Part shown: positions 33,968-42,648 of the stretch, piece by piece
Numbering within the stretch: the stretch's first letter is position 1
How the letters are laid out: each line of letters begins with the position of its first letter
Assembly (NCBI GenBank): GCA_015223225.1
Contig: JADFCQ010000001.1
Span: 983,639 to 1,047,638 of the forward strand
DNA: 64,000 bases
Reading direction: 5' to 3'
Origin: Acetobacteraceae bacterium H6797
GTDB lineage: Bacteria > Pseudomonadota > Alphaproteobacteria > Acetobacterales > Acetobacteraceae
Notes under the pieces: generated by a model
What the model was told of the DNA's origin: nothing
What the model saw: the letters and a program-made list of their open reading frames with translations, nothing else
The model's database searches: none
Translations under genes and position numbers: made by a program

Positions 33968-34426
33968 TCAAGCAGCCAGCGGGGTGCCCACCACGGTCAA
34001 GGCCGGCGCGATATCCAGCGTGTCGATGCCATTGCCCGTGCCGGGATCGAAGCGGGTGGCGATCTCGATGCCCTTTTCGGCGCTCATGCCCACGGCCATG
34101 ACGGCCAGGGCATATTCGCGGCCCGAACCAATGGCGGTGAAGGCATCCTCGATGGCCCAGCGGCCGTCGCGCTGGTGCAACCAGCATTTGCCGTCCGGCG
34201 TCACTTCGAGGGCGGTGCACCAGCGGTCGCTGGACTGGCAATCGGGGCGCTCGCCGCCATTCTCGAGCCAGTCGAGCATCACGGAGGCGACGGGCCAGTC
34301 GCCGGTGGCGCCGATGAGGCGGCCGTCGGCGGTGCGGCGGATCTTGGTGGAGGAGTAGGTGGTGGTGCCCATCGAGATGCGGCGGTCGGCGGCCAGGATG
34401 CGGCCGTCCCAGGCAATGGTCGTCAC
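33968..34426 (-). CDS. Proteasome beta-type (Ntn hydrolase) family protein
   Basis: A 152-residue protein that begins MTTIAWDGRILAADRR, the start of HslV/proteasome-like threonine peptidases. After Met removal Thr2 would be the nucleophile. Asp14 and Lys28 (STKIRR) fit the Asp/Lys of the active site, and IGSGREYALAVMAVGMSAEKGIEIATRFDPGTGNGIDTL matches the GSG helix and the C-terminal part. It is smaller than HslV and resembles the proteasome-like proteins found in phages and scattered bacteria. No hslU partner is present. A phage-derived or moron gene is possible. Confidence 0.8.
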   Translation of the reverse strand: MTTIAWDGRILAADRRISMGTTTYSSTKIRRTADGRLIGATGDWPVASVMLDWLENGGERPDCQSSDRWCTALEVTPDGKCWLHQRDGRWAIEDAFTAIGSGREYALAVMAVGMSAEKGIEIATRFDPGTGNGIDTLDIAPALTVVGTPLAA

Positions 34427-34513
34427 GCGGGAGCCCCTCTAGTTTTTCTCGCAGTGCACCATCTGTAGCGCCCGCGTGACGCGAGGCTCAACCGAAATCC
34501 TCACAAACCCGTT

Positions 34514-34519
34514 ATTATA
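34514..34519 (-). promoter_or_regulatory. Candidate -10 box upstream of the Ntn hydrolase gene
   Basis: A perfect TATAAT on the minus strand, rare in such GC-rich DNA, lies 88 bp before the start at 34426. No good -35 box could be assigned at 16-18 bp. Confidence 0.35.
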
Positions 34520-34558
34520 ACTGCCAAGTTGACGTTCACGCTTCGCCGCGGCGTAGCT

Positions 34559-34597
34559 CGGTACCGGCTCGGGGCGAGCCTGCGGAAGCCGATACCG
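34559..34597. other. Stem-loop after the TPR-glycosyltransferase gene
   Basis: Arms CGGTACCGGCT (34559-34569) and AGCCGATACCG (34587-34597) pair with one mismatch. An alternative inner hairpin, GGCTCG/CGAGCC, lies at 34566-34580. It follows the stop codon at 34604 on the minus strand without a T tract, so it may protect the 3' end rather than terminate. Confidence 0.45.
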
Positions 34598-34603
34598 CGC
34601 GAT

Positions 34604-36769
34604 TCAGCCGACCAGCGGGTCCAGCTCGTCGGCGGGGAGCAGGCGGCGGAAGAGGCGGTTTTCGAGATACTCCACCCGGCTGGCGATATCGGTCATGGCG
34701 CAGAGCATCAGGCCGCGCAGCCAGACGGCCGGCGGGCCGCTCTTGCCCCCCTTCCCATCCCCCTGGCCGCTCAGCTCGATCTCGACCAACGCCTCGGCGC
34801 GCCCAGCCGCCAGCGGCAGGGTGGCGACGGCGGATTCCCCCGGCAGCAGCACGGAGGCGCGGGGCGGCGTGGAGAGGGAGCGGGCGTCGCGCAGCGTGAC
34901 CTCGACCGTCTGGTCGAGCGGGGCGGCCAGTTCGAGATGCAGCAGCAGCGGCCCCTCGTCGGCCGGGGTCGAGATCTGCAGGCGGGCGATCTCGCGGCGA
35001 CTGAGGCTGCCATTCTCCTCCAGCGCGAACCAGTCGCCCGGCGCCCGCACCAGTTCGGCGGCGGCCATTTCCGGCATGGGCACGGCGGCGGCGATGCGGC
35101 GGATGGGGTAGCGATGGCCGAGCCGCAGCGGCGGGCGCGGCGTCTCGCGGGGCGGCACGGCGGCGGCGGCGGAGAGCAGGTCATGCCCCACGGCCAGCCA
35201 GGAGCGCGGCGGCGGCGCCTCGGCCAGGCGCTTTTCGGCCTCAGCGAGGAAATCCACCTCGAAGATCATCTTCTCCAGCGTCTCGACCAGGGAGCGCTCG
35301 TCGCCGGGGTTGAAGAAGACGCCGGCCGCCTCCCCCGCCTCGAGCAGGGCGGAATGGCTCGGGATGACGGGCACCTTGCCGAAGGCGAGGCTCTCGGTGA
35401 CCGGCAGGCCCCAGCCCTCATGGGAGCTGTTGTAGACGGTGAAGAGGCAGTCCGCGTAGAGCGCGCGCAGCTGCGGGTCCGGCAGGTCGGGAAAGAGCAG
35501 GATCGAGGAGGCGAGGCCCGGCACATTCTCGCGGAAGGCCAGGGCGGCGGCGGCCTCGGGCGGCTGGCGCCCGGCGACGACCAGCGGCGGGATGGCGGCA
35601 CGCCCATGGCGGCGGATGAGCGTCGCCCAGGCGCTGAAGAGCATCAGATGGTTCTTGCGCGGCTCCATGCTGCCCACGCAGAGCACGAAGCCGCGGACCG
35701 AGCGCGGCAGGGGGGAGCGGCCAGGCTCGCGCGTCGAATCCATCGCGGCGAGCTGGATGACGGGCGTGCGCGGCATCATCCCGGGCAGGTGCCGGGCGGC
35801 GATCTCCTTCAGATCGGCCTGGGTGGCGCGGGAATTGGCGATCATGCCATCGGCCAGGAAGGCGGCATTGGCCAGCCAATGGGCGAAGTTGTTGACCATG
35901 GCCCGCGAGGTCATCTCGGGCTGGACCAGAGGCCCGCAATCATGGAGCAGCGGCACATAGCGCAGCCCGCTCGCCCGCCGCGCCTGGCGGAGTGCGGCGG
36001 CATGGTTGGGGCGCGACCAGGCGGTGCCCGGGTCGAACAGCACCTGGCCCTGGGGGAAGACGACCGGCGGGGCCGAGGCCATGGAGCCTTCGATCAGGCT
36101 CACCACCTCGCGCCAGGCCGGTTCCGTCTCCAGCCCGTCGATCCGCATCAGGTACATGAGCCTGGCGGCCAGGGCGAGCGGCACCCGGTGCCACTCCATC
36201 TGCTGCGGCAGCATGGCGACCATCAGCGGTGACACCTTCTGGCGCAGGGCCGCCTCGATAACGCCGAGTTGAACGCGCTGGATGCCCGAGGGGCGGCGCC
36301 GGCCGCGGGCCCAGGCGATGAGATCGGAGATATCGACCGCGACGGGGGCGATACCATCTTTGCGCAGCGCCGGCGCCTCGGCCCGGCCCGCGATGCTGCG
36401 ATGGGCGAGGAAGGCGTATTCGCTCCAGGGCAGAGGATTGTCCCAGGCCAGGGAGACGGCGCGGGAATAGGCATCCTCCGCCTCGGCCAGGCGGCCAAGG
36501 AGCTTGAGGGCATGGCCGCGCTGGAGATGGACGTCGAAATCCAGCGGCATGACCTGGGAGGCCTGCTCGTAGAGCGAGAGGGCCTGGAGCCGGTCTCCAG
36601 CCTCCTTCAGGCAGTGCCCGCGCTGGATGAGGATGCCCGCATCCTGCGGCCGCAGCGCCAGATAGGCGCCATAGGCCTGTGCGGCGCCGAGCCAGTCCCG
36701 CCGGTCGCGGCAGGCATTGGCCTCGGCGAGGAGGGCGCGCGGATCGTCGGTGCTGGGGTCGCTGGCCAT
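34604..36769 (-). CDS. TPR-containing GT-B glycosyltransferase
   Basis: A 721-residue protein in three parts. TPR-like helices cover residues 8-115 (ALLAEANACRDRRDWLGAAQAYGAYLALRP). A GT4-type glycosyltransferase spans about 140-530, with FVLCVGSMEPRKNHLML and the EX7E motif HEGWGLPVTES (Glu451, Glu459). A C-terminal region (545-700) is Pro-rich and then beta-like (LLLHLELAAPLDQTVEVTLRDA), possibly a carbohydrate-binding sandwich. No signal peptide is present. It is divergent from a second GT4 gene, so both probably act on one surface polysaccharide. Acceptor and donor are unknown. Confidence 0.88.
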   Translation of the reverse strand: MASDPSTDDPRALLAEANACRDRRDWLGAAQAYGAYLALRPQDAGILIQRGHCLKEAGDRLQALSLYEQASQVMPLDFDVHLQRGHALKLLGRLAEAEDAYSRAVSLAWDNPLPWSEYAFLAHRSIAGRAEAPALRKDGIAPVAVDISDLIAWARGRRRPSGIQRVQLGVIEAALRQKVSPLMVAMLPQQMEWHRVPLALAARLMYLMRIDGLETEPAWREVVSLIEGSMASAPPVVFPQGQVLFDPGTAWSRPNHAAALRQARRASGLRYVPLLHDCGPLVQPEMTSRAMVNNFAHWLANAAFLADGMIANSRATQADLKEIAARHLPGMMPRTPVIQLAAMDSTREPGRSPLPRSVRGFVLCVGSMEPRKNHLMLFSAWATLIRRHGRAAIPPLVVAGRQPPEAAAALAFRENVPGLASSILLFPDLPDPQLRALYADCLFTVYNSSHEGWGLPVTESLAFGKVPVIPSHSALLEAGEAAGVFFNPGDERSLVETLEKMIFEVDFLAEAEKRLAEAPPPRSWLAVGHDLLSAAAAVPPRETPRPPLRLGHRYPIRRIAAAVPMPEMAAAELVRAPGDWFALEENGSLSRREIARLQISTPADEGPLLLHLELAAPLDQTVEVTLRDARSLSTPPRASVLLPGESAVATLPLAAGRAEALVEIELSGQGDGKGGKSGPPAVWLRGLMLCAMTDIASRVEYLENRLFRRLLPADELDPLVG

Positions 36770-36857
36770 GATGTCATTATCCAGGGACGGCGCTTCTACG
36801 CCAAGAGTGTGCGGTAACGCCCTTCGCGCTTGTCGCCGCTACCTATAGGATCATCGC

Positions 36858-38219
36858 ATGAACCGTCCCCGCGTCGCCATTGATGGCTTCAATCTCGCTC
36901 TCGACCAGGGCACCGGCGTTGCCACCTATGCCCGTAACCTGTCCTTCAGGCTGGGCCATATGGGCGGGGAGGTCAGCGTTCTGTACGGCACCCGCGCCGC
37001 GCCCTCCTTCAACCCGCTGATCCGCGAGATCGCCTTCTTCGACAACCGCGTGGGCGATATGCCGGCCTGGCTTAAATGGATGCGGGACGCGCAGCGGGTG
37101 ATCATGGCGCCCTTCGGCGAGATCGCGACGCAGGTGCCGGTGACGGGCAAGGTCATCTCGACGACCTTCGAGAACCGCATGCCCTATTACGACCAGATCT
37201 GGAACGTGCAGGACATGTTCAGCCTGGGGAACAGCCATTTCCGCTATTGGTCGAACCGCCTGAACGTCTACATGCCCAGGCGGCCGCAGTTGATGCACTG
37301 GACCTATCCGCTGCCGCTGCGGATCAAGGGCGCGAAGAATGTCTATACCCTGCACGACCTCGTGCCGCTGCGCCTGCCCTACACCACCCTCGACAACAAG
37401 CGACGCTATTTCCGCCTCTGCCGCATGCTGGTGAAGAAGGCGGACCATATCATCACCGTCTCCGAAGCCTCGCGGAACGACATCATCAACCTGCTCGGCT
37501 GCCCGCCGGAGAAGGTCACGAATACTTATCAGTCCGTCGAGATCCCGCGGAAATTCGCGCATAAGCCGGAAGACGAGGTGCGGGACGAGATCGAGGGTTC
37601 CTTCGGCCTGCAGCACAAGGGCTATTTCATGTTCTTCGGCGCGATCGAGCCGAAGAAGAATGTCGGCCGCATGATCGAGGCCTTCCTGTCGTCGGGGTCG
37701 GACCTGCCGCTCGTCATCGTCGGCAAGCAGGCCTGGAAGAGCGACGAGGAGCTTCGCCTGCTCTTCGACGACCATATCCGCTACCAGGTGCAGGAAGGCA
37801 GCACGCTGCGCACGAAGCGCAAGATCATCCTGCTCGACTACGCGCCCTTCCGCCTGCTGGTCAGCCTGATCCGCTCGGCCAAGGCGGTGATGTTTCCCTC
37901 GCTCTACGAGGGTTTCGGCCTGCCGGCGCTCGAGGCGATGAAGCTCGGCACGCCCGTCATGACCTCGAACACCTCCTCCCTGCCGGAAGTGGTGGGCGAT
38001 GCGGCCGTCTCGGTCGATCCCTATGACGTGCGGGCGATGATCCAGGCGATCCGCGCGCTGGATCGGGACGGCGACCTGCGCGGGCGCCTCTCCATCGAAG
38101 GCCCGCAGCGCGCGGCGCTTTTCGGGACGGAGCAGTACGAGCGCAAGCTCTCCGAAGTCTACAAGCGCCTGGGCGTGGATATGGAAGTGGGCACCGCGCC
38201 GGAACCGCATCTGGCCTGA
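36858..38219 (+). CDS. Glycosyltransferase family 4 protein
   Basis: A 453-residue cytosolic GT-B enzyme. The N-terminal domain starts VAIDGFNLALDQGTGVATYARNL, the pattern of mannosyl/rhamnosyltransferases of surface polysaccharides. The C-terminal nucleotide-sugar domain has YFMFFGAIEPKKNVGRMIEAF (about 256-276) and the EX7E motif YEGFGLPALEAM (Glu351, Glu359). It is divergent from the TPR-glycosyltransferase with an 88-bp gap and followed by a terminator, so it is transcribed alone. Confidence 0.92.
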   Translation: MNRPRVAIDGFNLALDQGTGVATYARNLSFRLGHMGGEVSVLYGTRAAPSFNPLIREIAFFDNRVGDMPAWLKWMRDAQRVIMAPFGEIATQVPVTGKVISTTFENRMPYYDQIWNVQDMFSLGNSHFRYWSNRLNVYMPRRPQLMHWTYPLPLRIKGAKNVYTLHDLVPLRLPYTTLDNKRRYFRLCRMLVKKADHIITVSEASRNDIINLLGCPPEKVTNTYQSVEIPRKFAHKPEDEVRDEIEGSFGLQHKGYFMFFGAIEPKKNVGRMIEAFLSSGSDLPLVIVGKQAWKSDEELRLLFDDHIRYQVQEGSTLRTKRKIILLDYAPFRLLVSLIRSAKAVMFPSLYEGFGLPALEAMKLGTPVMTSNTSSLPEVVGDAAVSVDPYDVRAMIQAIRALDRDGDLRGRLSIEGPQRAALFGTEQYERKLSEVYKRLGVDMEVGTAPEPHLA

Positions 38220-38243
38220 GCGGACCGCTATCACGCCTATCCA

Positions 38244-38274
38244 GGGCCGCCCCAGCGATGGGACGGCCCTTTTT
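38244..38274 (+). terminator. Rho-independent terminator of the GT4 gene
   Basis: Stem GGGCCG/CGGCCC, extended by CCC/GGG past a mismatch, with a 6-nt loop, followed by TTTTT. It starts 24 bp after the stop codon. Confidence 0.85.
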
Positions 38275-38312
38275 CATGCCCGCTTGACGCCGGGCCGAGG
38301 TGAGGATCAGAA

Positions 38313-38348
38313 TGTGCGCAATACGCATTAAAATGCGCTATGCGCACA
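38313..38348. promoter_or_regulatory. 36-bp palindrome, probable IclR-type operator
   Basis: An imperfect palindrome with 14 of 18 positions paired: outer arms TGTGCGCA/TGCGCACA and inner arms CGCATT/AATGCG. It ends 22 bp before the FAD-oxidoreductase start, in the leader of an operon whose last gene is an IclR regulator. A TTGACG at 38284 could be the -35 box. Confidence 0.65.
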
Positions 38349-38370
38349 AACGGGACGGAACCGCGGCAGA

Positions 38371-39660
38371 ATGGCCTCTCTCTCCGAGATCAGCGTGGAT
38401 GTGCTCGTCTGCGGCGGCGGCATGGCCGGCACCGTGGCGGCCAGCGCGGCGGCGCGCGCCGGAGCAAGCACCTTGCTGGTCGAGCGCTGGGGCTTTCTCG
38501 GCGGCAGCGCCACGGCTGGGGCCGTGGGCCAGTTCGTGGGCTGGGAGACGGCGGCCGGGCGCCAGGTGATCCATGGCATGGCGGAGGAGATCGTCACCCG
38601 CCTCGCCAAGCATGGCGGCTCGGGCGGGCATACGCGCTTCGTCATGTCCACCGGCCATCCGATGGACCAGGTCTCCTACGACCCCGAGGTGCTGAAGCTC
38701 GTGCTGGACGAGATGGTGGCCGAGGCGGGGGCGAAAGCCCTCTTTCACAGCACCATCCTCGGCGTGGAGGCCCAGGCGGGGCGCATCGAGACGGTCTCGG
38801 TGCTGACCAAGGCGGGGCCCTTGACCATTCGCCCCCGCGTGGTGATCGACGCCTCAGGCGATCTGGACGTGCTGGCCCGCGCGGGGGCCGAATTCCTGCC
38901 ACTGGCGGAGGACGAGGCACCTCAGCCGGCGACCATGATGTTCCGCTTCGGCCCCATCGATTTCGAGACTTTCGGCGCGCTGACGACGCCGGAACTCCAG
39001 GCGCTGGCCAAGAAGGGCGTGGAGAGCGGCGCCCTGGCCCGGGCCGCCCTGCATCAGAGCCGCATCCCCGGCACCGATGACGGCTGGTTCAACATCAGCC
39101 GCGTCAGCCTCGACGCGACCGATCCTTTCGCGCTCAGCGCGGGGGAGATGGAGGGGCGGCGCCAGGCCTTCTCGGCGGCCGCCTTCCTCACCGCGCATGT
39201 GCCGGGCTGCGAGAAGGGCCGGCTGGTGGCGCTGGCGGCCCAACTCGGCATCCGCGAATCCCGCCGGGTGAAGGGCGATTTCCTGCTCACCGCCGAGGAT
39301 CTGCGCGCGCAGCGGCGCTTTCCCGATGCGGTGGCCGTCGCGGCCTATCCGATGGATATCCACCCCGCCAAGGGCGCCGGGCTGCATTTCGAGACGCTGG
39401 GCGGGGACAAGGCCTATGAGATCCCCTATCGCTGTCTGCTGCCCCTCGGGCTGGAGAATGCCCTCGTCGCCGGCCGCGGGATTTCCGCGAGCCACGGCGC
39501 CCATGCCTCGACCCGCGTGATGCCCACCACCATGGCGATCGGCCAGGCCGCGGGCGTCGCGGCGGCCATGGTCGCGCCGGGCAATGGCGGGACGCGCCAA
39601 GTCGATACCGCGCTGCTGCGCAGCCGCCTGAAGGAGGGCGGCGCCTATCTGCCCGACTGA
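38371..39660 (+). CDS. FAD-dependent oxidoreductase (FAD_oxidored type)
   Basis: A 429-residue flavoprotein. The N-terminal dinucleotide fold VDVLVCGGGMAGTVAASAAARAGASTLLVER (9-39) is followed by WGFLGGSATAG, typical of the PF12831 group that includes fumarate-reductase-like and unknown dehydrogenases. The C-terminal LVAGRGISASHGAHASTRVMPTTMAIGQAAGVAAAM closes the FAD site. No signal peptide is present. It is the first gene of an operon with a Bug-type binding protein and an IclR regulator, suggesting oxidation of an imported carboxylic acid. The substrate is unknown. Confidence 0.88.
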   Translation: MASLSEISVDVLVCGGGMAGTVAASAAARAGASTLLVERWGFLGGSATAGAVGQFVGWETAAGRQVIHGMAEEIVTRLAKHGGSGGHTRFVMSTGHPMDQVSYDPEVLKLVLDEMVAEAGAKALFHSTILGVEAQAGRIETVSVLTKAGPLTIRPRVVIDASGDLDVLARAGAEFLPLAEDEAPQPATMMFRFGPIDFETFGALTTPELQALAKKGVESGALARAALHQSRIPGTDDGWFNISRVSLDATDPFALSAGEMEGRRQAFSAAAFLTAHVPGCEKGRLVALAAQLGIRESRRVKGDFLLTAEDLRAQRRFPDAVAVAAYPMDIHPAKGAGLHFETLGGDKAYEIPYRCLLPLGLENALVAGRGISASHGAHASTRVMPTTMAIGQAAGVAAAMVAPGNGGTRQVDTALLRSRLKEGGAYLPD

Positions 39661-39693
39661 ATGACTTGCAAGAGCCTACCAGGAGGAAATCCA

Positions 39694-40668
39694 ATGAAGA
39701 ACATCTCCCGCCGCGGCCTTCTGGGCGCGAGCCTTGCCCTGCCCGCCTTCGGCGCCGCCCGGGCGGCCGAGAGCTGGCCCAACCGGCCCGTGCGCGTCAT
39801 CGTGCCCTTCGCCGCCGGCGGCCCGGCCGATGGGCTGGCGCGGATGCTCGCCGAGCAGGTGCTGGGGCAGAAGCTGGGCCAGCCCTTCGTGGTGGAGAAC
39901 CGCGCGGGCGCGGGCGGCGTGATCGGCACCGCCGCCGCCGCCCAGGCCACCGATGGCCATACGCTGCTCTTCGGCAGCATCAGCATGACGATCGTGCCGC
40001 ATCTGCAGGCCCAGCCCGTCGGCTATGACGTGGTGAAGGATTTCGTGCCGCTGGCGCAGATCGCCTCCACGCCTTTCCTGCTGGTAGTGCCTGCGAAGTC
40101 GCCGATCAAGGACGTGAAGAGCCTGGTCGAGGCGGCCAAGGCCAATCGCGGCATGAGCGCGGCCAATAGCGGCTACGGCACCCTCTCCCACCTCACCGCC
40201 GAGCTTTTCAATCGCCAGGCGGGCATCAATCTGGACCCGGTCGTTTATCGCGGCGAGGGCGTACTGATGCCCGATCTGCTGAGCGGCACGGTGGGGCTCG
40301 GCTTCCTCACACTTTCCTCGCTGCTGCCGCATCTGCGCGCGGGCACGGTGCGGGCGCTGGCCGTCGCCGGCCCCGCGCGGCTGCCGGAACTGCCGGAGGT
40401 GCCCACCCTGGCCGAGGCGGGCTTCCCCGGCGTGGAGGTGGATGGCTGGCAGGCGATGTTCGCGCCCAAGGCCACGCCGGCCGATGGCATCGCGCGGCTG
40501 AAGACGGTGCTGGCCGAGGCCATGGCGGAGCAGGGCGTCCGCGAGCGCATCACGGGTTTCGGCGCGGTGCCCGCCACGCGCAGCGCGGCGGACTTCGCCG
40601 CTCTCGTGCCGGCGGAATACAAGCGCTGGGGCGATCTCGTGAAGGAGCGTAATATCAAGATCGACTGA
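39694..40668 (+). CDS. Bug family tripartite tricarboxylate transporter binding protein
   Basis: Periplasmic solute receptor of 324 residues with a twin-arginine signal (SRRGLLGASLALPAFGAARA). The Bug/TctC pattern is clear: WPNRPVRVIVPFAAGGPADGLARMLAEQ, QPFVVENRAGAGGVIGT, DGHTLLFGS, LPEVPTLAEAGFPGVEV. Ligands are usually carboxylates or aromatic acids. The start at 39694 has a perfect AGGAGG box. It lies 33 bp after the FAD-oxidoreductase gene; no TctA/TctB membrane genes are present. Confidence 0.92.
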   Translation: MKNISRRGLLGASLALPAFGAARAAESWPNRPVRVIVPFAAGGPADGLARMLAEQVLGQKLGQPFVVENRAGAGGVIGTAAAAQATDGHTLLFGSISMTIVPHLQAQPVGYDVVKDFVPLAQIASTPFLLVVPAKSPIKDVKSLVEAAKANRGMSAANSGYGTLSHLTAELFNRQAGINLDPVVYRGEGVLMPDLLSGTVGLGFLTLSSLLPHLRAGTVRALAVAGPARLPELPEVPTLAEAGFPGVEVDGWQAMFAPKATPADGIARLKTVLAEAMAEQGVRERITGFGAVPATRSAADFAALVPAEYKRWGDLVKERNIKID

Positions 40669-40682
40669 CGGGAGATGGGCCT

Positions 40683-41462
40683 ATGGATGGCGAGACGGAA
40701 GACCCGCGCAGCCGCACTTTCGTGACGGCCTTCGCGCGCGGCCTGGACGTCATCCTCGCCTTCGGGCCGGGGGCGTCGCGGCTGACGCTTTCCGAGGTCG
40801 CGCTGCGGGCGGGGGTGGATCGCGCCGTGGCGCGGCGGGCGCTGCTGACGCTGGTGGAGCTGGGCTATGCGCGGAGCGAGGGGAAGCATTTCTCGCTCAC
40901 GCCGAAAGTCCTGAGGCTGGGGCAGGCCTTTCTCGGCGGCGAGGACATGGCGCGGCAATTGCGCCCGGCGCTGGACGCGCTGGCGCAGCGCATCGGGCAG
41001 AATGCCTCGCTCACCGTGCTGGACTATCCCGACATCCTGCATATCGCCCGCGCCGAGCCTCCCGCGAGCGCCTTCCGCTTCGCGCTGAAGACGTCGGAAC
41101 GCATGCCGGCGACAGCCACCGCCTCGGGCCGCGTGCTGATGGCGGGTCTGCCGGAGAGCGAAGTGCTGGCGCTGCTCCAGCGCGCGCCTCTGCCCCGCTT
41201 CACCGCGCGGAGCGTGACGAGTCTGGCGGCGATGATGGCGGCGCTGCGCCAATGCCGCGCGCAGGGCTTCGCCGTGCTGGATGGCGAATTGGAGGAGGGT
41301 TTCGTCTCCGCCGCCGTGCCGCTGCTGGATCAGGGCGGCCGGTTGCGCGCGGCCGTCGCCACGAGCAGCCACAGCACCCGCCTCGATGCTGACCGTCTCG
41401 CGCAGGAGATCGTGCCGCTGATGCGTGAGGCGGCGCGCGAGATGGGCAGCGCGATTTTCTAG
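40683..41462 (+). CDS. IclR family transcriptional regulator
   Basis: A 259-residue regulator with an N-terminal winged helix (about 12-72: FVTAFARGLDVILAFG, LTLSEVALRAGVDRAVARRALLTLVELGY) and a C-terminal effector domain (90-259) with the signature SSHSTRLDADRLAQEIVPLM. It closes the operon and is expected to bind the palindrome at 38313. The effector may be the acid captured by the Bug protein. PcaR/PobR-type relatives respond to aromatic acids. Confidence 0.92.
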   Translation: MDGETEDPRSRTFVTAFARGLDVILAFGPGASRLTLSEVALRAGVDRAVARRALLTLVELGYARSEGKHFSLTPKVLRLGQAFLGGEDMARQLRPALDALAQRIGQNASLTVLDYPDILHIARAEPPASAFRFALKTSERMPATATASGRVLMAGLPESEVLALLQRAPLPRFTARSVTSLAAMMAALRQCRAQGFAVLDGELEEGFVSAAVPLLDQGGRLRAAVATSSHSTRLDADRLAQEIVPLMREAAREMGSAIF

Positions 41463-41535
41463 AGCTGGCCTCGATCGGACGGGATCATCCGACCGCGCCG
41501 GGAGGCGAACGGCCTGTGTTGCGCAGGAGCCCGCG

Positions 41536-42519
41536 CTAGAATTCCACGGCGATGGTGATGAGCGAATGGTCGCTCAGCACGCGCCCGTCCGGCGCGAGCG
41601 GGGCGATCATCCGCGGGTCGCTGACCTTCATGCCGCGGGTGCAGAACCAGTCGAGCTGCTTCTCCCCCGCCCCGCCCGACCAGGTGCTGGGGCGGCAGCT
41701 CGCGCCGGCCGCGTTGCAGGCATCCCAGTCATAGCCGCGCTCGCGGCCGCTCTGGAACAGCAGCTCCCGCGCATCGTCGAGCCCGCCCGCCGCGACGGCG
41801 GTGTTGAGATCGCCACCGATGATGATGGGCAGGCCCTGCGCATAATCTTCGAGCGCGTCGAAGAGATGGCGCATCTGGCGATCACGCCCCGCGAAGTCGC
41901 TGGCGCTTTCGAGATGCACGCTGCAAGCGACGAAGACCTTGCCGCCGTGATGGAAGGTGGCGGCGACGGCATTGCGGCGGCCGATGCGGCGCTGGCCGCC
42001 CTTGGGCGAGATATACCAATCGGCCTCGGGCGGCAGATGGATCACCACGGGCCGGTCGAAAGGCAGGGCGCTGGTGAAGCCGTTGCCGTGGAAGCCGAGG
42101 CGATTGCCTTCCTCATTGCCGTCGATGGCAATGGGCGCCTTCATGGCGACGAGTTCGAGGAATTCGAGGCCGAAGCCATAGCCATGCCCGAGATGCTCGG
42201 CCAGGAGCCGCGTGGTGTGGCGCTGGCCGGTACGGTGGCAGCCATTGTCGACCTCGCTCAGCAGCACCAGGCCGGCGCCCTGGGTGCGGAGCAGATCGGC
42301 CGTCTCGCCGGGGAAGAGGCAGCGCTCGACATTCCAGGCGGCGATGCGCAGCGGGCCGGGCGGCACGGGGGCCTGGGCCTGCCCGCCCGTCTCGACCTCG
42401 CCGAAGGCCGCGATGCCGGCCATGGCCTCGTCATGGGCCTCCAGCGTCGCGGGAAGGTCGAGGAAGCCGGCGCGCCGGGCGGCGCTTTCGGCGGTGAGTG
42501 CGGTGACGGGGGTGCTCAT
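41536..42519 (-). CDS. Endonuclease/exonuclease/phosphatase family protein
   Basis: A 327-residue cytosolic Mg-dependent hydrolase of the EEP fold (DNase I/sphingomyelinase/phosphatase). Typical blocks are LRIAAWNVERCLFPG (about 57-71), LVLLSEVDNG, FVACSVHLESASD, IIIGGDLNT and LSDHSLITIAVEF. The exact substrate cannot be deduced. It converges on the IclR gene and is divergent from the hydratase gene with a 129-bp gap. Confidence 0.88.
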   Translation of the reverse strand: MSTPVTALTAESAARRAGFLDLPATLEAHDEAMAGIAAFGEVETGGQAQAPVPPGPLRIAAWNVERCLFPGETADLLRTQGAGLVLLSEVDNGCHRTGQRHTTRLLAEHLGHGYGFGLEFLELVAMKAPIAIDGNEEGNRLGFHGNGFTSALPFDRPVVIHLPPEADWYISPKGGQRRIGRRNAVAATFHHGGKVFVACSVHLESASDFAGRDRQMRHLFDALEDYAQGLPIIIGGDLNTAVAAGGLDDARELLFQSGRERGYDWDACNAAGASCRPSTWSGGAGEKQLDWFCTRGMKVSDPRMIAPLAPDGRVLSDHSLITIAVEF

Positions 42520-42648
42520 GCCGCCGGCGCATAGGACCGGAAGGCGACAGCCGAGTTACAGCAGCGTGATGCTTCGATGGCATCTCGCCTCCCTTCCCCG
42601 ATGCCTCGGCTTGAGGAAGGATGGGCGCATCGCAAAAGGAACCCGAGC

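Noticed and set aside
33946..34603. Prophage or integrative element around the Ntn hydrolase
   Set aside because: No integrase, phage structural gene, attachment-site repeat or tRNA is visible nearby.
34529..36232. A 567-codon plus-strand frame
   Set aside because: Antisense to the TPR-glycosyltransferase; Gly/Arg/Gln-rich without domain structure.
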